The notes: generated by a model not told the origin, from the letters alone. Shown: positions 17,177 to 25,121, counted from the stretch's first letter. The stretch: 56,321 nt of DNA from Treponema sp. (GCA_016286365.1 JAEESN010000018.1:1-56321); one strand, 5' to 3'. Program-made: numbers and translations.

Positions 17177-19096
17177 ATGGCTGCAGAATATGGTGCAAGT
17201 AACATCCAGGTATTAAAAGGGCTCGAAGCTGTAAGAAAAAGACCTGGTATGTACATAGGTTCAACAGGTCCAAGAGGACTTCATCATCTTGTTTACGAAA
17301 CAGTAGATAACTCAATTGACGAAGCAATGGCAGGTTTCTGCGATACAATCATTGTTGCTCTGGAAAGAGATGATATTGTCCGTGTAGAAGATAATGGACG
17401 TGGTATTCCTGTTGATGAACATCCTACAGAACACATAAGCGCCCTTGAACTTGTTTTAACCAGACTTCATGCAGGTGGTAAATTCGATAAGGGTTCCTAT
17501 AAAGTTTCGGGAGGTTTGCACGGTGTAGGTGTTTCCTGTGTAAATGCACTTTCTGACTGGATGGAAGCTACTGTAAAAAGAGATGGTCATGTTTACCGTC
17601 AGAAATACGAAAGAGGAATTCCTAAATCTAAAGTAGAAATAATCGGTGATACAGATGAACATGGTACAACAATCCGCTGGAAGGCCGATAAGACAATCTT
17701 TACAGAAACAACAACTTATGATTTTGATGTTTTAAAAGACAGACTTCGTGAACTTGCATTCTTAAACAGTGGAATTGTGATTACTTTCCGTGATGAACGT
17801 CTTGAAAATCCAAAAGAAGAGATTTTGAAGTTCGAAGGCGGTATTAACGAGTTTGTAAAAGAACTTGATGAAGGAAAAGCCGTTGTTCCTGCAGAACCAA
17901 TTTATATCAACGAACAGAGAGATGATGTAGTTACCGAAATTTCCATGCATTACAATTCTGGATATTCAGAAAATGTTCATACATTCGTAAATGACATCAA
18001 TACACGCGACGGAGGAACTCATCTTGAAGGTTTCCGAAGTGCAGTTCGCTTTGTTTTGAATAAATTCTTTGAAAATAACGAAAAGCTCAAGAAAAATCTC
18101 GATAAAGATGAAAAATTAACATACGAAGATTTGAGCAGCGGTCTTACAGCTGTAATTTCCATGAAGGTTCCTGAGCCTGAGTTTGAAGGTCAGACAAAGG
18201 AAAAACTTGGAAATACAGAAGTGCGCACAATCGTAGATCAGATTGTTAAGGAAAAGCTTACAGTTTATTTTGAACAGAATCCTGCAACTCTCGAAGCAAT
18301 CCTTAAAAAGGCAATTGACGAAGCAAAAGCACGTATTGCAGCCAGAAAAGCAAAAGACAATATGCGCAAAAAGACAATGAGCGACGGCTTTGGTCTTCCA
18401 GAAAAATTGTCTGACTGTTCAATGAAAAATCCTGAACTCTGCGAAGTATACATAGTCGAAGGAGATTCTGCCGGTGGTTCTGCAAAGAAAGGCCGCGACC
18501 CTAAGACACAGGCTATTTTGCCGCTCTGGGGAAAGATGCTCAATGTAGAAAAGGTTCGCCCGGAAAAAGTAATGAATAACGATAAGCTTGAACCTGTTAT
18601 TGCTTCTTTGGGTGCTGGTTTTGGAAAAGACTTTAATATTGATAAATTACGCTATCATAAAATCATCATCATGGCCGATGCCGATGTTGACGGTTCACAC
18701 ATTCGTACCCTTCTTTTGACTTTCTTCTTCCGTTATATGCCACAGATTATTGAACAGGGTTATGTTTATCTTGCTATGCCTCCACTTTTCAAAGTTCAGC
18801 TTGGAAAAAAAGACCCTGTTTATTGTTACAGCGATGCAGAACGAGATGCTGCCCTTGAAGCACTTGGAGACCAGCGTGATAAAGCCGATGTTCAGCGCTA
18901 CAAAGGTCTTGGTGAAATGGACGGAAAGCAGCTTTGGGAAACCACAATGGACCCGGCTCACCGCAAGATGCGTGTAGTTACAATCCCGGACGCCATGGCT
19001 GCCGACAAAATTTTCTCTGTATGTATGGGCGAAGAAGTAGAACCACGCCGCAAGTTCATAGAAGAAAATTCAAGCTACGCTAATTTGGATATTTAA
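17177..19096 (+). CDS. gyrB: DNA gyrase subunit B
   Basis: This is the ATPase subunit of gyrase, which introduces negative supercoils. The 639 residues include the GHKL ATPase domain (GLEAVRKRPGMYIGST, VEDNGRGIPVDEH, GGLHGVGVSCVNALS), the transducer domain, and the TOPRIM domain with VEGDSAGGSAKKGRDPKTQ and MADADVDGSHIRTLL. The ATP-site Arg in VYRQKYERG is present. The ILPLWGKMLNVEK segment carries Trp where most GyrB proteins have Arg or Lys; this lies in the quinolone-determining region. Length and start (GAGG box) are normal. It is separated from gyrA by about 3 kb of accessory genes. Confidence 0.98.
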   Translation: MAAEYGASNIQVLKGLEAVRKRPGMYIGSTGPRGLHHLVYETVDNSIDEAMAGFCDTIIVALERDDIVRVEDNGRGIPVDEHPTEHISALELVLTRLHAGGKFDKGSYKVSGGLHGVGVSCVNALSDWMEATVKRDGHVYRQKYERGIPKSKVEIIGDTDEHGTTIRWKADKTIFTETTTYDFDVLKDRLRELAFLNSGIVITFRDERLENPKEEILKFEGGINEFVKELDEGKAVVPAEPIYINEQRDDVVTEISMHYNSGYSENVHTFVNDINTRDGGTHLEGFRSAVRFVLNKFFENNEKLKKNLDKDEKLTYEDLSSGLTAVISMKVPEPEFEGQTKEKLGNTEVRTIVDQIVKEKLTVYFEQNPATLEAILKKAIDEAKARIAARKAKDNMRKKTMSDGFGLPEKLSDCSMKNPELCEVYIVEGDSAGGSAKKGRDPKTQAILPLWGKMLNVEKVRPEKVMNNDKLEPVIASLGAGFGKDFNIDKLRYHKIIIMADADVDGSHIRTLLLTFFFRYMPQIIEQGYVYLAMPPLFKVQLGKKDPVYCYSDAERDAALEALGDQRDKADVQRYKGLGEMDGKQLWETTMDPAHRKMRVVTIPDAMAADKIFSVCMGEEVEPRRKFIEENSSYANLDI

Positions 19097-19112
19097 TCCT
19101 CGGGGTCAAATC

Positions 19113-19751
19113 ATGCTTTATAAATCAGAACTCTATTCAATTGAATATGATGAAAAAAACAAATCTCTTGTTCAAACTGTAAACGAAACCCTTAATCAAA
19201 ATTTCAAACGCATTCTGGATTTTTGGGAAATTCAGAAACTCGAAAACTATGTAGAAATCAGGATTTTTTCTGATCTTGAAGAGTGGAAAAAATTTTACGA
19301 AAGCTTTGAAAGAGGCCCTTATCAGGATTATATTATTGGCTGTGCTGATGGTTCCAAAATTTATGTACTTGCTTATGATGAATACAAAAAAACAAATGTG
19401 CATAAAAATGATACCGTTGAAGATTTTCAGAAAATTATAGTTCATGAATTTGTTCACATTTGTCAGAATCAGATTTCTACACCTGAATCAACACCTTCTT
19501 TTATCATGGGTGAAGGTCTTGCTACTTATCTTGCTGACCAGCCTTATAATCATGATATAAAAATTGATTACCCTAAAGAAGATATTTTCAATTTTGAAAA
19601 ATTATTTACACTTACAAATGATTTATATTCTTTCGCTCAAAAGATTGTCCGAAAAATAGCCGAAAAAGTTCCACGTGAAAAACTAATAGAATATTCTTTA
19701 AATTACACAAAACTGTATAATGATTGTGAAAGACTAGGATTTTCGGAATAA
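19113..19751 (+). CDS. Putative zinc metalloprotease-like protein (HExxH)
   Basis: The 212-residue protein contains VHEFVHICQNQ, an HExxH zinc-binding motif at residues 111-115, and a downstream GEGLATYLAD whose Glu (about 134) can be the third ligand, as in gluzincins of the peptidase MA-like group. No signal peptide or TM is seen, so it is probably cytoplasmic. It starts 16 nt after gyrB, perhaps co-transcribed, but opens a block of accessory genes. The substrate is unknown. Confidence 0.7.
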   Translation: MLYKSELYSIEYDEKNKSLVQTVNETLNQNFKRILDFWEIQKLENYVEIRIFSDLEEWKKFYESFERGPYQDYIIGCADGSKIYVLAYDEYKKTNVHKNDTVEDFQKIIVHEFVHICQNQISTPESTPSFIMGEGLATYLADQPYNHDIKIDYPKEDIFNFEKLFTLTNDLYSFAQKIVRKIAEKVPREKLIEYSLNYTKLYNDCERLGFSE

Positions 19752-19754
19752 AAG

Positions 19755-20018
19755 TTATTCATAAACTAAAGGATATTTTTCAGGATGTTCAATGGCATCT
19801 TTTTCAATATCAATATCCAGGGTTTCCCAATGTAAATTTCCTAAAGCGTCAACTGAAAAATCATTTATTTCTGAGATTCTCGCATTATAGAACATAGGAT
19901 ATTGTTTGAAATCTATAAAAAATTCATTGTCTTGAATTAATATCCAAAAACCAAAGGGAGAGATGTTTGTTATTTCAGCAATCTTAGTTTTGGTTAAAGT
20001 GGCTGTTCCAATGTTCAT
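19755..20018 (-). CDS. DUF2442 domain protein
   Basis: The 87-residue protein shows the DUF2442 pattern: SPFGFWILIQDNEFFIDFKQYPMF, then ARISEINDFSVDALGNLHWETLDIDI. Such proteins are usually encoded next to a DUF4160 protein, as here, where the two genes overlap by 35 nt. The pair behaves like a small stress or toxin-antitoxin-like module in genome surveys, but its function is not established. It is convergent with the HExxH gene, four nt apart. Confidence 0.85.
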   Translation of the reverse strand: MNIGTATLTKTKIAEITNISPFGFWILIQDNEFFIDFKQYPMFYNARISEINDFSVDALGNLHWETLDIDIEKDAIEHPEKYPLVYE

Positions 20019-20223
20019 TTATTATCTCCAGATTTTCATTTACCAATGAAACAATTTTATTTACTTCCTGTTGGGAAAGATTTACAACTTTTGCAACAGA
20101 AACCTCTGGTTCAATCCAGATTTTAGCTTCTCCATTTGGTGATGAAACATGAATATGCCGACGTGTTTCTTCTCTTGAGAAAAAATAAAATCTGAATTCA
20201 TCTTTTCTAAAAACTGTTGGCAT
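19984..20223 (-). CDS. DUF4160 domain protein
   Basis: I chose the ATG at 20223 because the product then starts MPTVFRKDEFRFYFFSREE, the normal DUF4160 N-terminus, and an AGGA box lies 7-8 nt upstream. The longer frame to 20313 adds a non-conserved hydrophobic stretch. The 79-residue protein continues HIHVSSPNGEAKIWIEPEV and a C-terminal helix. It is translationally coupled to the DUF2442 gene. A TGTTATAAT extended -10 lies about 20 nt upstream. Confidence 0.85.
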   Translation of the reverse strand: MPTVFRKDEFRFYFFSREETRRHIHVSSPNGEAKIWIEPEVSVAKVVNLSQQEVNKIVSLVNENLEIINEHWNSHFNQN

Positions 20224-20313
20224 AATGAATCCTAAACATATTATAACACAATTTATTGTTTTTTGTATTAAAATGATATACCTTTTATAAATACCACACA
20301 AAGGAGAAATCAT

Positions 20314-20838
20314 ATGTCAAAAGTAATTTTACCAACCCTGGAATCCGAACGACTCATTCTCCGACCACTCACAATTGATGATTTAGAAGCGGTTTTTAAA
20401 TGGACAGGTGATCCCCGCGTAAATAAATATATGATTTATCCTTTGTATAAGAATGTGGAAGAAGGCCGCGAATGGCTTGAATCTTTATACGAGGACGAAA
20501 AGAAGCTGGACTACGGTTTTGTTCTTAAATCAACTGGCGAGCTCATTGGCTCAGGTGGCCTTTATTATCACGAAGATATTGATGTCTGGAGTGTTGGATA
20601 TAATATTGCATATGATCACTGGCATAATGGCTACACCCCGGAAGCTATCAAACGTGTTTTAGAATACGCTCAGGAAAAATACGGAGTTCATGTAATTGCC
20701 GGCACTTTCGCAATAGAAAACAATGGTTCCCGCCGTGTTATGGAAAAACTTGGTATGACCTTTTATGAAGATACTGAATACTCAAAGTTAGACGGCAGCG
20801 AAACATTTAAAGCAAAAACTTATCACAGGGTGTTTTAG
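20314..20838 (+). CDS. GNAT family N-acetyltransferase (RimJ/RimL-like)
   Basis: The 174-residue protein has the RimJ/L-type start LESERLILRPLTIDDLEAVFKW, the core YNIAYDHWHNGYTPEAIKRVLEYA that replaces the Q/RxxGxG/A acetyl-CoA loop, and ENNGSRRVMEKLGM, typical of enzymes that acetylate protein N-termini or small amines. An AGGAG box precedes the ATG. The substrate is unknown. The next gene starts 3 nt downstream. Confidence 0.9.
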   Translation: MSKVILPTLESERLILRPLTIDDLEAVFKWTGDPRVNKYMIYPLYKNVEEGREWLESLYEDEKKLDYGFVLKSTGELIGSGGLYYHEDIDVWSVGYNIAYDHWHNGYTPEAIKRVLEYAQEKYGVHVIAGTFAIENNGSRRVMEKLGMTFYEDTEYSKLDGSETFKAKTYHRVF

Positions 20839-20841
20839 ATT

Positions 20842-21246
20842 ATGAAATATTTCCGAATCCATACCTCCGACATTGCCTGGATTACTCAAAAGCCGCGCGG
20901 GATTTTTACAACTGTGGGTAAGCTTGTAGATGCAAAAACTATGACAGAGGAAGAAATCGCTGAATACTGGAAGCAGCGTGAGTATTTTGAAAAAGTTTTG
21001 CCGGTTCCGCCGTTTTATGAGAAGGGAAATCCGGAACACGCTGTAACCTGGTTCAAAGATACTCCACAGGGAAATGATATCTGGAATCAGCTTAGTTTTT
21101 ACCGCAATATGTGTGCAAAGTATGGCTTAAAGCTTTATAAATCAGAAACAGAAGAAATCCCCGGCGAAATTATTTACGAAGATGATTTTCAGATAGCAGT
21201 TAAAAATCAAAAAGAAGATTTAATAGTGACTGTGGCAGAAGTTTAA
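20842..21246 (+). CDS. Hypothetical protein of 134 residues
   Basis: I do not recognise this protein. It is soluble and slightly acidic, begins MKYFRIHTSDIAWITQKPRGIF, has a charged helix (TMTEEEIAEYWKQREYF), a Trp/aromatic-rich centre (VTWFKDTPQGNDIWNQLSFYRN), and ends in beta-strand-like segments. It follows the acetyltransferase by 3 nt and is probably its operon partner. Its stop codon overlaps the stop codon of the convergent vapC, leaving no room for a terminator between them. Confidence 0.7.
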   Translation: MKYFRIHTSDIAWITQKPRGIFTTVGKLVDAKTMTEEEIAEYWKQREYFEKVLPVPPFYEKGNPEHAVTWFKDTPQGNDIWNQLSFYRNMCAKYGLKLYKSETEEIPGEIIYEDDFQIAVKNQKEDLIVTVAEV

Positions 21247-21635
21247 TCATCAATATCCGGATGATAAAAACTTAATTCGGGATAAAGGCCCTGAATCAGG
21301 CGGAAGTGACCATCATTTGTCCATAACTGTGCATCGTACTTCATGGCGCAAAAGGCAATCATCACATCTGTAAAAGGAACTGATAATCCATTTTCCCGAA
21401 GAGTCTGAAGAATAAAACCAGCGCCTTCATAATCATATTCATCAATATGAAGAAGATCAAACGTAGAAAACGATGCCAGCAGATTATCTGTTTCTTCTGA
21501 ATTTTTAGCACCATGAAGGATTTCTGCTTTTACGATTCCACAAATTGCAAGAGGCATAGAATCAATTTTTTTGGCCAGCTTTGAATTCCTGTCACGATAA
21601 TAATCAATAAGAATATTTGAATCAGCTAAAATCAT
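21243..21635 (-). CDS. vapC: PIN-domain toxin, VapC-like ribonuclease
   Basis: The 130-residue protein has the PIN fold signature with the four expected acidic residues: Asp5 (LADSNILIDYY), Glu38 (VKAEILHG), Asp90 (FTDVMIAFCA) and Asp108 (WTNDGHF). VapC toxins are Mg-dependent endoribonucleases that attack tRNA or rRNA. Its start overlaps the antitoxin stop by 4 nt, the typical coupled arrangement. Confidence 0.88.
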   Translation of the reverse strand: MILADSNILIDYYRDRNSKLAKKIDSMPLAICGIVKAEILHGAKNSEETDNLLASFSTFDLLHIDEYDYEGAGFILQTLRENGLSVPFTDVMIAFCAMKYDAQLWTNDGHFRLIQGLYPELSFYHPDIDD

Positions 21636-22015
21636 AAAATGCTTATCCTTCGTAATTCATTTACGGCTTCTTCATCAATATCTATCTGGCCAATAGAATC
21701 CATTACTTCTTTTCTTGATTGTTGTGTAGCCGGAGTTGGAGGGGTTACATTTTTACGAATTCTTTGAATAAATTCTTTTCGGCTTTTTTCCTGTTCGGGA
21801 GTCTGCAGAGGATTTACAATTCTTTTTGAATCTCTTACAAGCTGTTCATAATCTTCTACCCTGATCATTATGCATTCTGGGGCGTTATTTTTTACAATAA
21901 CTTTGATTCCTTCCTGTTTTACTTCTTCAATAATTTTTCCAGCTTCACCTTTATTAAAACGGCTGATTGGAACAAAGGAATTTAATACTTTTGTAGCTGT
22001 GCCTGCATCAAACAT
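21632..22015 (-). CDS. Antitoxin of the Phd/YefM/VapB type
   Basis: I chose the ATG at 22015 because GGAGG lies five nt upstream; the first possible start at 22039 would cover that box. The 127-residue product has an N-terminal Phd/YefM-like domain (ISRFNKGEAGKIIEEVKQEGIKVIVKNNAPECIMIRVEDYEQLV) and a long basic/acidic C-terminal tail likely to wrap the PIN toxin. It should neutralise VapC and repress its own promoter. It is longer than most antitoxins of this type. Confidence 0.8.
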   Translation of the reverse strand: MFDAGTATKVLNSFVPISRFNKGEAGKIIEEVKQEGIKVIVKNNAPECIMIRVEDYEQLVRDSKRIVNPLQTPEQEKSRKEFIQRIRKNVTPPTPATQQSRKEVMDSIGQIDIDEEAVNELRRISIL

Positions 22016-22049
22016 AAAATCCTCCTTACATTTAATCAAAACGGAATGT

Positions 22050-22088
22050 CTATATAAATATAGTAAATTTATCTAATAATTATGTCAA
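22050..22088 (-). promoter_or_regulatory. vapBC promoter with overlapping palindrome
   Basis: On the minus strand, TTGACA (22088-22083), a 17-nt spacer and TACTAT (22065-22060) form a strong promoter. The palindrome CTATAT-AA-ATATAG (22050-22063) overlaps the -10 and is a natural candidate for antitoxin binding. Confidence 0.6.
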
Positions 22089-22167
22089 TAAAATAATCAA
22101 TAAACCAAGGTAGCAGAAATCTCTATAAACTAACGCCTATTAGGTTAAAGACTAAACTCAAAAAATT

Positions 22168-22176
22168 TGTTATAAT
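22168..22176 (+). promoter_or_regulatory. Extended -10 promoter element of gyrA
   Basis: TGTTATAAT matches an extended -10 perfectly and lies about 48 nt before the gyrA start. No clear -35 is visible at normal spacing. Confidence 0.5.
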
Positions 22177-22223
22177 AGAACAATCTATTTAATAATGCGC
22201 AAGGTGTGCATCTGGAGAAAATG

Positions 22224-24740
22224 ATGGAAGAAATCAAAACTGCCGAAGGCGGCTCTCTCATAAAAATTCCAATTGAAGATGAAGTTAAGCAGGCTTATAT
22301 TGACTACTCTATGTCTGTAATTGTTCAGCGTGCCCTTCCTGATGTTCGTGATGGTCTTAAACCTGTTCACCGCAGAATCATGTATGCAATGGATACCCTT
22401 CATCTTGCAAGCGGCGGAAAGACTAAAAAATGTGCTACCATCGTCGGTGAAGTTTTGGGACACTATCATCCTCATGGTGATGCTTCTGTTTACGATGCCC
22501 TTGTTCGTCTTGGTCAGGATTTTGCACAGCGATATACAACTGTAACTCCACAGGGAAACTTTGGTACTATTGCCGGTGACCCTCCTGCTGCTTACCGTTA
22601 CACCGAAGCAAAGATGTCTAAAATCACAGAAGAGATGACGTCAGACATCAATAAAAATACAGTTGATATGGTTCGTAACTTTGATGATACCTGTGACGAG
22701 CCTGGTGTTCTTCCTTCTAAATTTCCATTCCTTCTTTGTAATGGTACTACAGGTATTGCCGTTGGTATGGCTACAAATATGCCAACCCATAACCTTCGTG
22801 AAGTAGCTGATGCAATCTGTGCTTACATTGATAATAAAGATATTTCTATAGAAGAACTGATGAATTATATCAAAGGACCGGATTTCCCGACTGGAGGTAT
22901 AATTTACGGTACAAGCGGAATTAAAAAAGCATATACAACCGGACGCGGAAAAATCGTAATCCGTTCTAAGTTTACAATCGAAACAGATAAACATGGTCGT
23001 GAATCAATTGTATTTACAGAAGTTCCATATGGAGTAAATACAACAAACATCATCCGCCGTGTAAAGGAACTTATCCGCGACAAGCAGATTGATGGTGTTA
23101 CAAATGCCAATGATGAATCTTCCGACAGAACAGGTATGCGTCTTGTTGTAGATCTTAAAAAAGGTGCAATCACAAAACTTGTTCTTAATCAGCTTTTTGC
23201 AAAAACAGAACTTCAGTCAAACTTTGGTGTTATAAATCTTGCACTTGTTCCACAGGTAAAAGAAGGCGCTCCTCGTTATGATGAACCTGGAATGCTTACA
23301 CTTCCTCCAAATTATCTTAAACCGGAAGTTCTTACCCTTAAGCAGCTTATCCAGCACTTTGTAGATCATCGTGATGAAGTTATTACGCGCCGCACAATTT
23401 ATGATTTAAAAGTTGCAAAACACAGAATGCATATTCTGGAAGCTTTGATTACCGCAATCAATAATATTGATGAAGTTATTCAGATTATCAAGGGTTCTGA
23501 AAATACAGAAGATGCAAAGCTCAAGCTCGAAAAGAGATTTAATTTTGATGATGAGCAGGCACAGGCAATTGTTGATATGCAGCTCAAACGCCTTACTCAT
23601 TTACTCATCGAAGATTTACAGAACGAGATTAAAGAACTTCAGGCATTGATTGATTATCTTGAAGGACTTCTTAAAGATCACAATAAGATTTTAAATTTGA
23701 TTAAGGATGAAACAAGAGGTCTTGCAGAAAAATATGGTGATGACCGTCGTACAGAAATTGTTGCCAACGAAGTAGAACAGATTAATGTAGAAGATATGAT
23801 TAAAGACGAGGACATGGTTGTTATGATTAGCCGCATGGGTTATATCAAGCGTGTTCCAGTTACAAAATATAAGAAGCAGGGAAGGGGAGGAACTGGAAGC
23901 AATGGTACAAACCTTCTTGATGATGATTATGTTAATCAGCTATTTATTGGTTCTACAAAGGAACATCTGTTATTCATAACTAACTTGGGTCGAGCTTACT
24001 GGATGAAGATTCACGAGATTCCGGAAAGCGAAAAAGCAAGTCGTGGTGCACATATCAAGGGATTGCTCCAGGTTGGTCCAGATGAAGAAATTACAACAGT
24101 CGTTTCGCTTAAAGAATTCTCTGATGATTTGTATCTCTTTATGACTACTGCACAGGGTGTTGTAAAGAAGGTTCGTTCTACTGATTTTGCAAATGCAAAA
24201 ACTCGTGGAATTATCGGTATTAAGTTGAATGACGGAGATAAGCTTATAAGTGCAATTCCTACAACAGGTGACAGCGAAGTTATGCTGATCAGCCGTCGTG
24301 GAAAGGCTTTACGTATTACAGAAGATTCTGTTCGTGTTATGGGTCGTGCAAGCTGCGGTATCCGTGGTATGAAGCTTTCAGAAGGAGATGAAATTGCATC
24401 TGCTGTAAAAGTTGAAGCAGATTCAAATATGATTCTTCTTACAGAGAAGGGTGTTGGAAAACGTATTTCCTTTGACCTTTATTCCGTACATGGAAGGGGA
24501 ACCGGCGGACAGAGAATCTTTGGTAATACAGAATCTAAAGGTGAAATTATCGGAGCGCTTAATGTTAAAGACACAGATGAAGTTGTCTGCATGACAAGCC
24601 AGGGAAAGACATTGCGCTTTAAAGCAACAGATATCAAGGAACAAGGAACAGGTGCATCGGGTGTAAATGTTGTTAAAGTTACCGAACCTGACTATCTTGT
24701 TGGTTTAGATAAGGTTCAGCTGGAAAAAGACTCGGAATAA
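22224..24740 (+). CDS. gyrA: DNA gyrase subunit A
   Basis: This is the DNA-cleaving subunit of gyrase. I chose the ATG at 22224, six nt after a GGAG box; ATG 22221 and GTG 22206 are in frame upstream. The product is about 838 residues. The breakage-reunion domain contains QRALPDVRDGLKPVHRRI and the catalytic Tyr in AAYRYTEAKM. The quinolone-determining motif reads HPHGDASVYDALVR, with Ala where E. coli has Ser83. The C-terminal pinwheel has a GyrA-box variant QGRGGTG (consensus QRRGGKG), which supports gyrase over topoisomerase IV. Confidence 0.97.
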   Translation: MEEIKTAEGGSLIKIPIEDEVKQAYIDYSMSVIVQRALPDVRDGLKPVHRRIMYAMDTLHLASGGKTKKCATIVGEVLGHYHPHGDASVYDALVRLGQDFAQRYTTVTPQGNFGTIAGDPPAAYRYTEAKMSKITEEMTSDINKNTVDMVRNFDDTCDEPGVLPSKFPFLLCNGTTGIAVGMATNMPTHNLREVADAICAYIDNKDISIEELMNYIKGPDFPTGGIIYGTSGIKKAYTTGRGKIVIRSKFTIETDKHGRESIVFTEVPYGVNTTNIIRRVKELIRDKQIDGVTNANDESSDRTGMRLVVDLKKGAITKLVLNQLFAKTELQSNFGVINLALVPQVKEGAPRYDEPGMLTLPPNYLKPEVLTLKQLIQHFVDHRDEVITRRTIYDLKVAKHRMHILEALITAINNIDEVIQIIKGSENTEDAKLKLEKRFNFDDEQAQAIVDMQLKRLTHLLIEDLQNEIKELQALIDYLEGLLKDHNKILNLIKDETRGLAEKYGDDRRTEIVANEVEQINVEDMIKDEDMVVMISRMGYIKRVPVTKYKKQGRGGTGSNGTNLLDDDYVNQLFIGSTKEHLLFITNLGRAYWMKIHEIPESEKASRGAHIKGLLQVGPDEEITTVVSLKEFSDDLYLFMTTAQGVVKKVRSTDFANAKTRGIIGIKLNDGDKLISAIPTTGDSEVMLISRRGKALRITEDSVRVMGRASCGIRGMKLSEGDEIASAVKVEADSNMILLTEKGVGKRISFDLYSVHGRGTGGQRIFGNTESKGEIIGALNVKDTDEVVCMTSQGKTLRFKATDIKEQGTGASGVNVVKVTEPDYLVGLDKVQLEKDSE

Positions 24741-24741
24741 T

Positions 24742-24774
24742 CTTGTAACTCCTTATAATACAAGGAATTACAAG
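24742..24774 (+). other. Hairpin immediately after the gyrA stop codon
   Basis: CTTGTAA-C-TCCTT pairs with AAGGA-A-TTACAAG around a 7-nt loop, giving 12 bp with one mismatch. It has no T-tract, so it may act as a 3'-end stabiliser rather than a terminator. Confidence 0.5.
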
Positions 24775-24823
24775 AACCGAACCAGAAAAGATGAAAATTT
24801 TTCATTTTTTTATCAGATTTTAA

Positions 24824-24943
24824 TTGACAAAAGAAAATAAATAAATAATAATAATTTCTAAGGGAAATAAAACTGTTATATAAAAATAGTTTAGGGTTGA
24901 ATTCATCAGGCAAAGGCTGGTCGTATAGCGATCAGCTTTTTTT
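24824..24943 (+). ncRNA. Candidate short RNA next to the origin region
   Basis: TTGACA (24824-24829), a 17-nt spacer and AATAAT (24847-24852) form a plausible promoter. A strong terminator follows at 24916-24943: an 8-bp stem GCTGGTCG/CGATCAGC with one G-U pair and seven Ts. The product would be about 85 nt. No known RNA family is recognised, and it could instead be the end of the gyrA mRNA. A TTG-started 18-codon frame lies inside it but lacks support. Confidence 0.35.
24916..24943 (+). terminator. Intrinsic terminator downstream of gyrA
   Basis: GCTGGTCG (24916-24923) and CGATCAGC (24929-24936) pair around a 5-nt loop with one G-U pair, followed by seven T residues (24937-24943). Confidence 0.8.
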
Positions 24944-24955
24944 ATTTTAAATGAT

Positions 24956-25056
24956 TTATCCACAATTTATACACAATGTGGATAAGTCGGGGTATCTCTG
25001 ATTCCCTGTCTTTTTGTGCTCTCTGTCTTATCCACAGTATCAACAAGTTATCCACA
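24956..25056. other. oriC: DnaA-box cluster, oriC candidate
   Basis: Four perfect DnaA boxes and one close variant occur in 101 bp: TTATCCACA at 24956-24964, TTATACACA at 24967-24975, TGTGGATAA (minus) at 24977-24985, TTATCCACA at 25028-25036 and 25048-25056. The first three are packed 2 nt or less apart. An AT-rich block suited to unwinding lies directly upstream, and the parS array starts five nt downstream. Confidence 0.7.
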
Positions 25057-25060
25057 TTTT

Positions 25061-25076
25061 TGTTTCACGTGAAACG
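25061..25076. promoter_or_regulatory. parS: parS site 1 (ParB-binding)
   Basis: TGTTTCACGTGAAACG matches the bacterial parS consensus TGTTTCACGTGAAACA at 15 of 16 positions. It begins five nt after the last DnaA box and heads a module repeated at 25398. Confidence 0.92.
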
Positions 25077-25121
25077 TCTGCCAGGGAAGTTTGTCTTTAC
25101 GGGTTTGTGGGGTGTTTAATG

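Noticed and set aside
20224..20313. Hydrophobic N-terminal extension of the DUF4160 protein
   Set aside because: The extension covers the likely promoter and ribosome site, and the family begins at MPTVF.
24792..24812. T-rich hairpin ATGAAAA/TTTTCAT after gyrA as the main terminator
   Set aside because: The stem is almost all A-T and short; the hairpin at 24916-24943 is far stronger.
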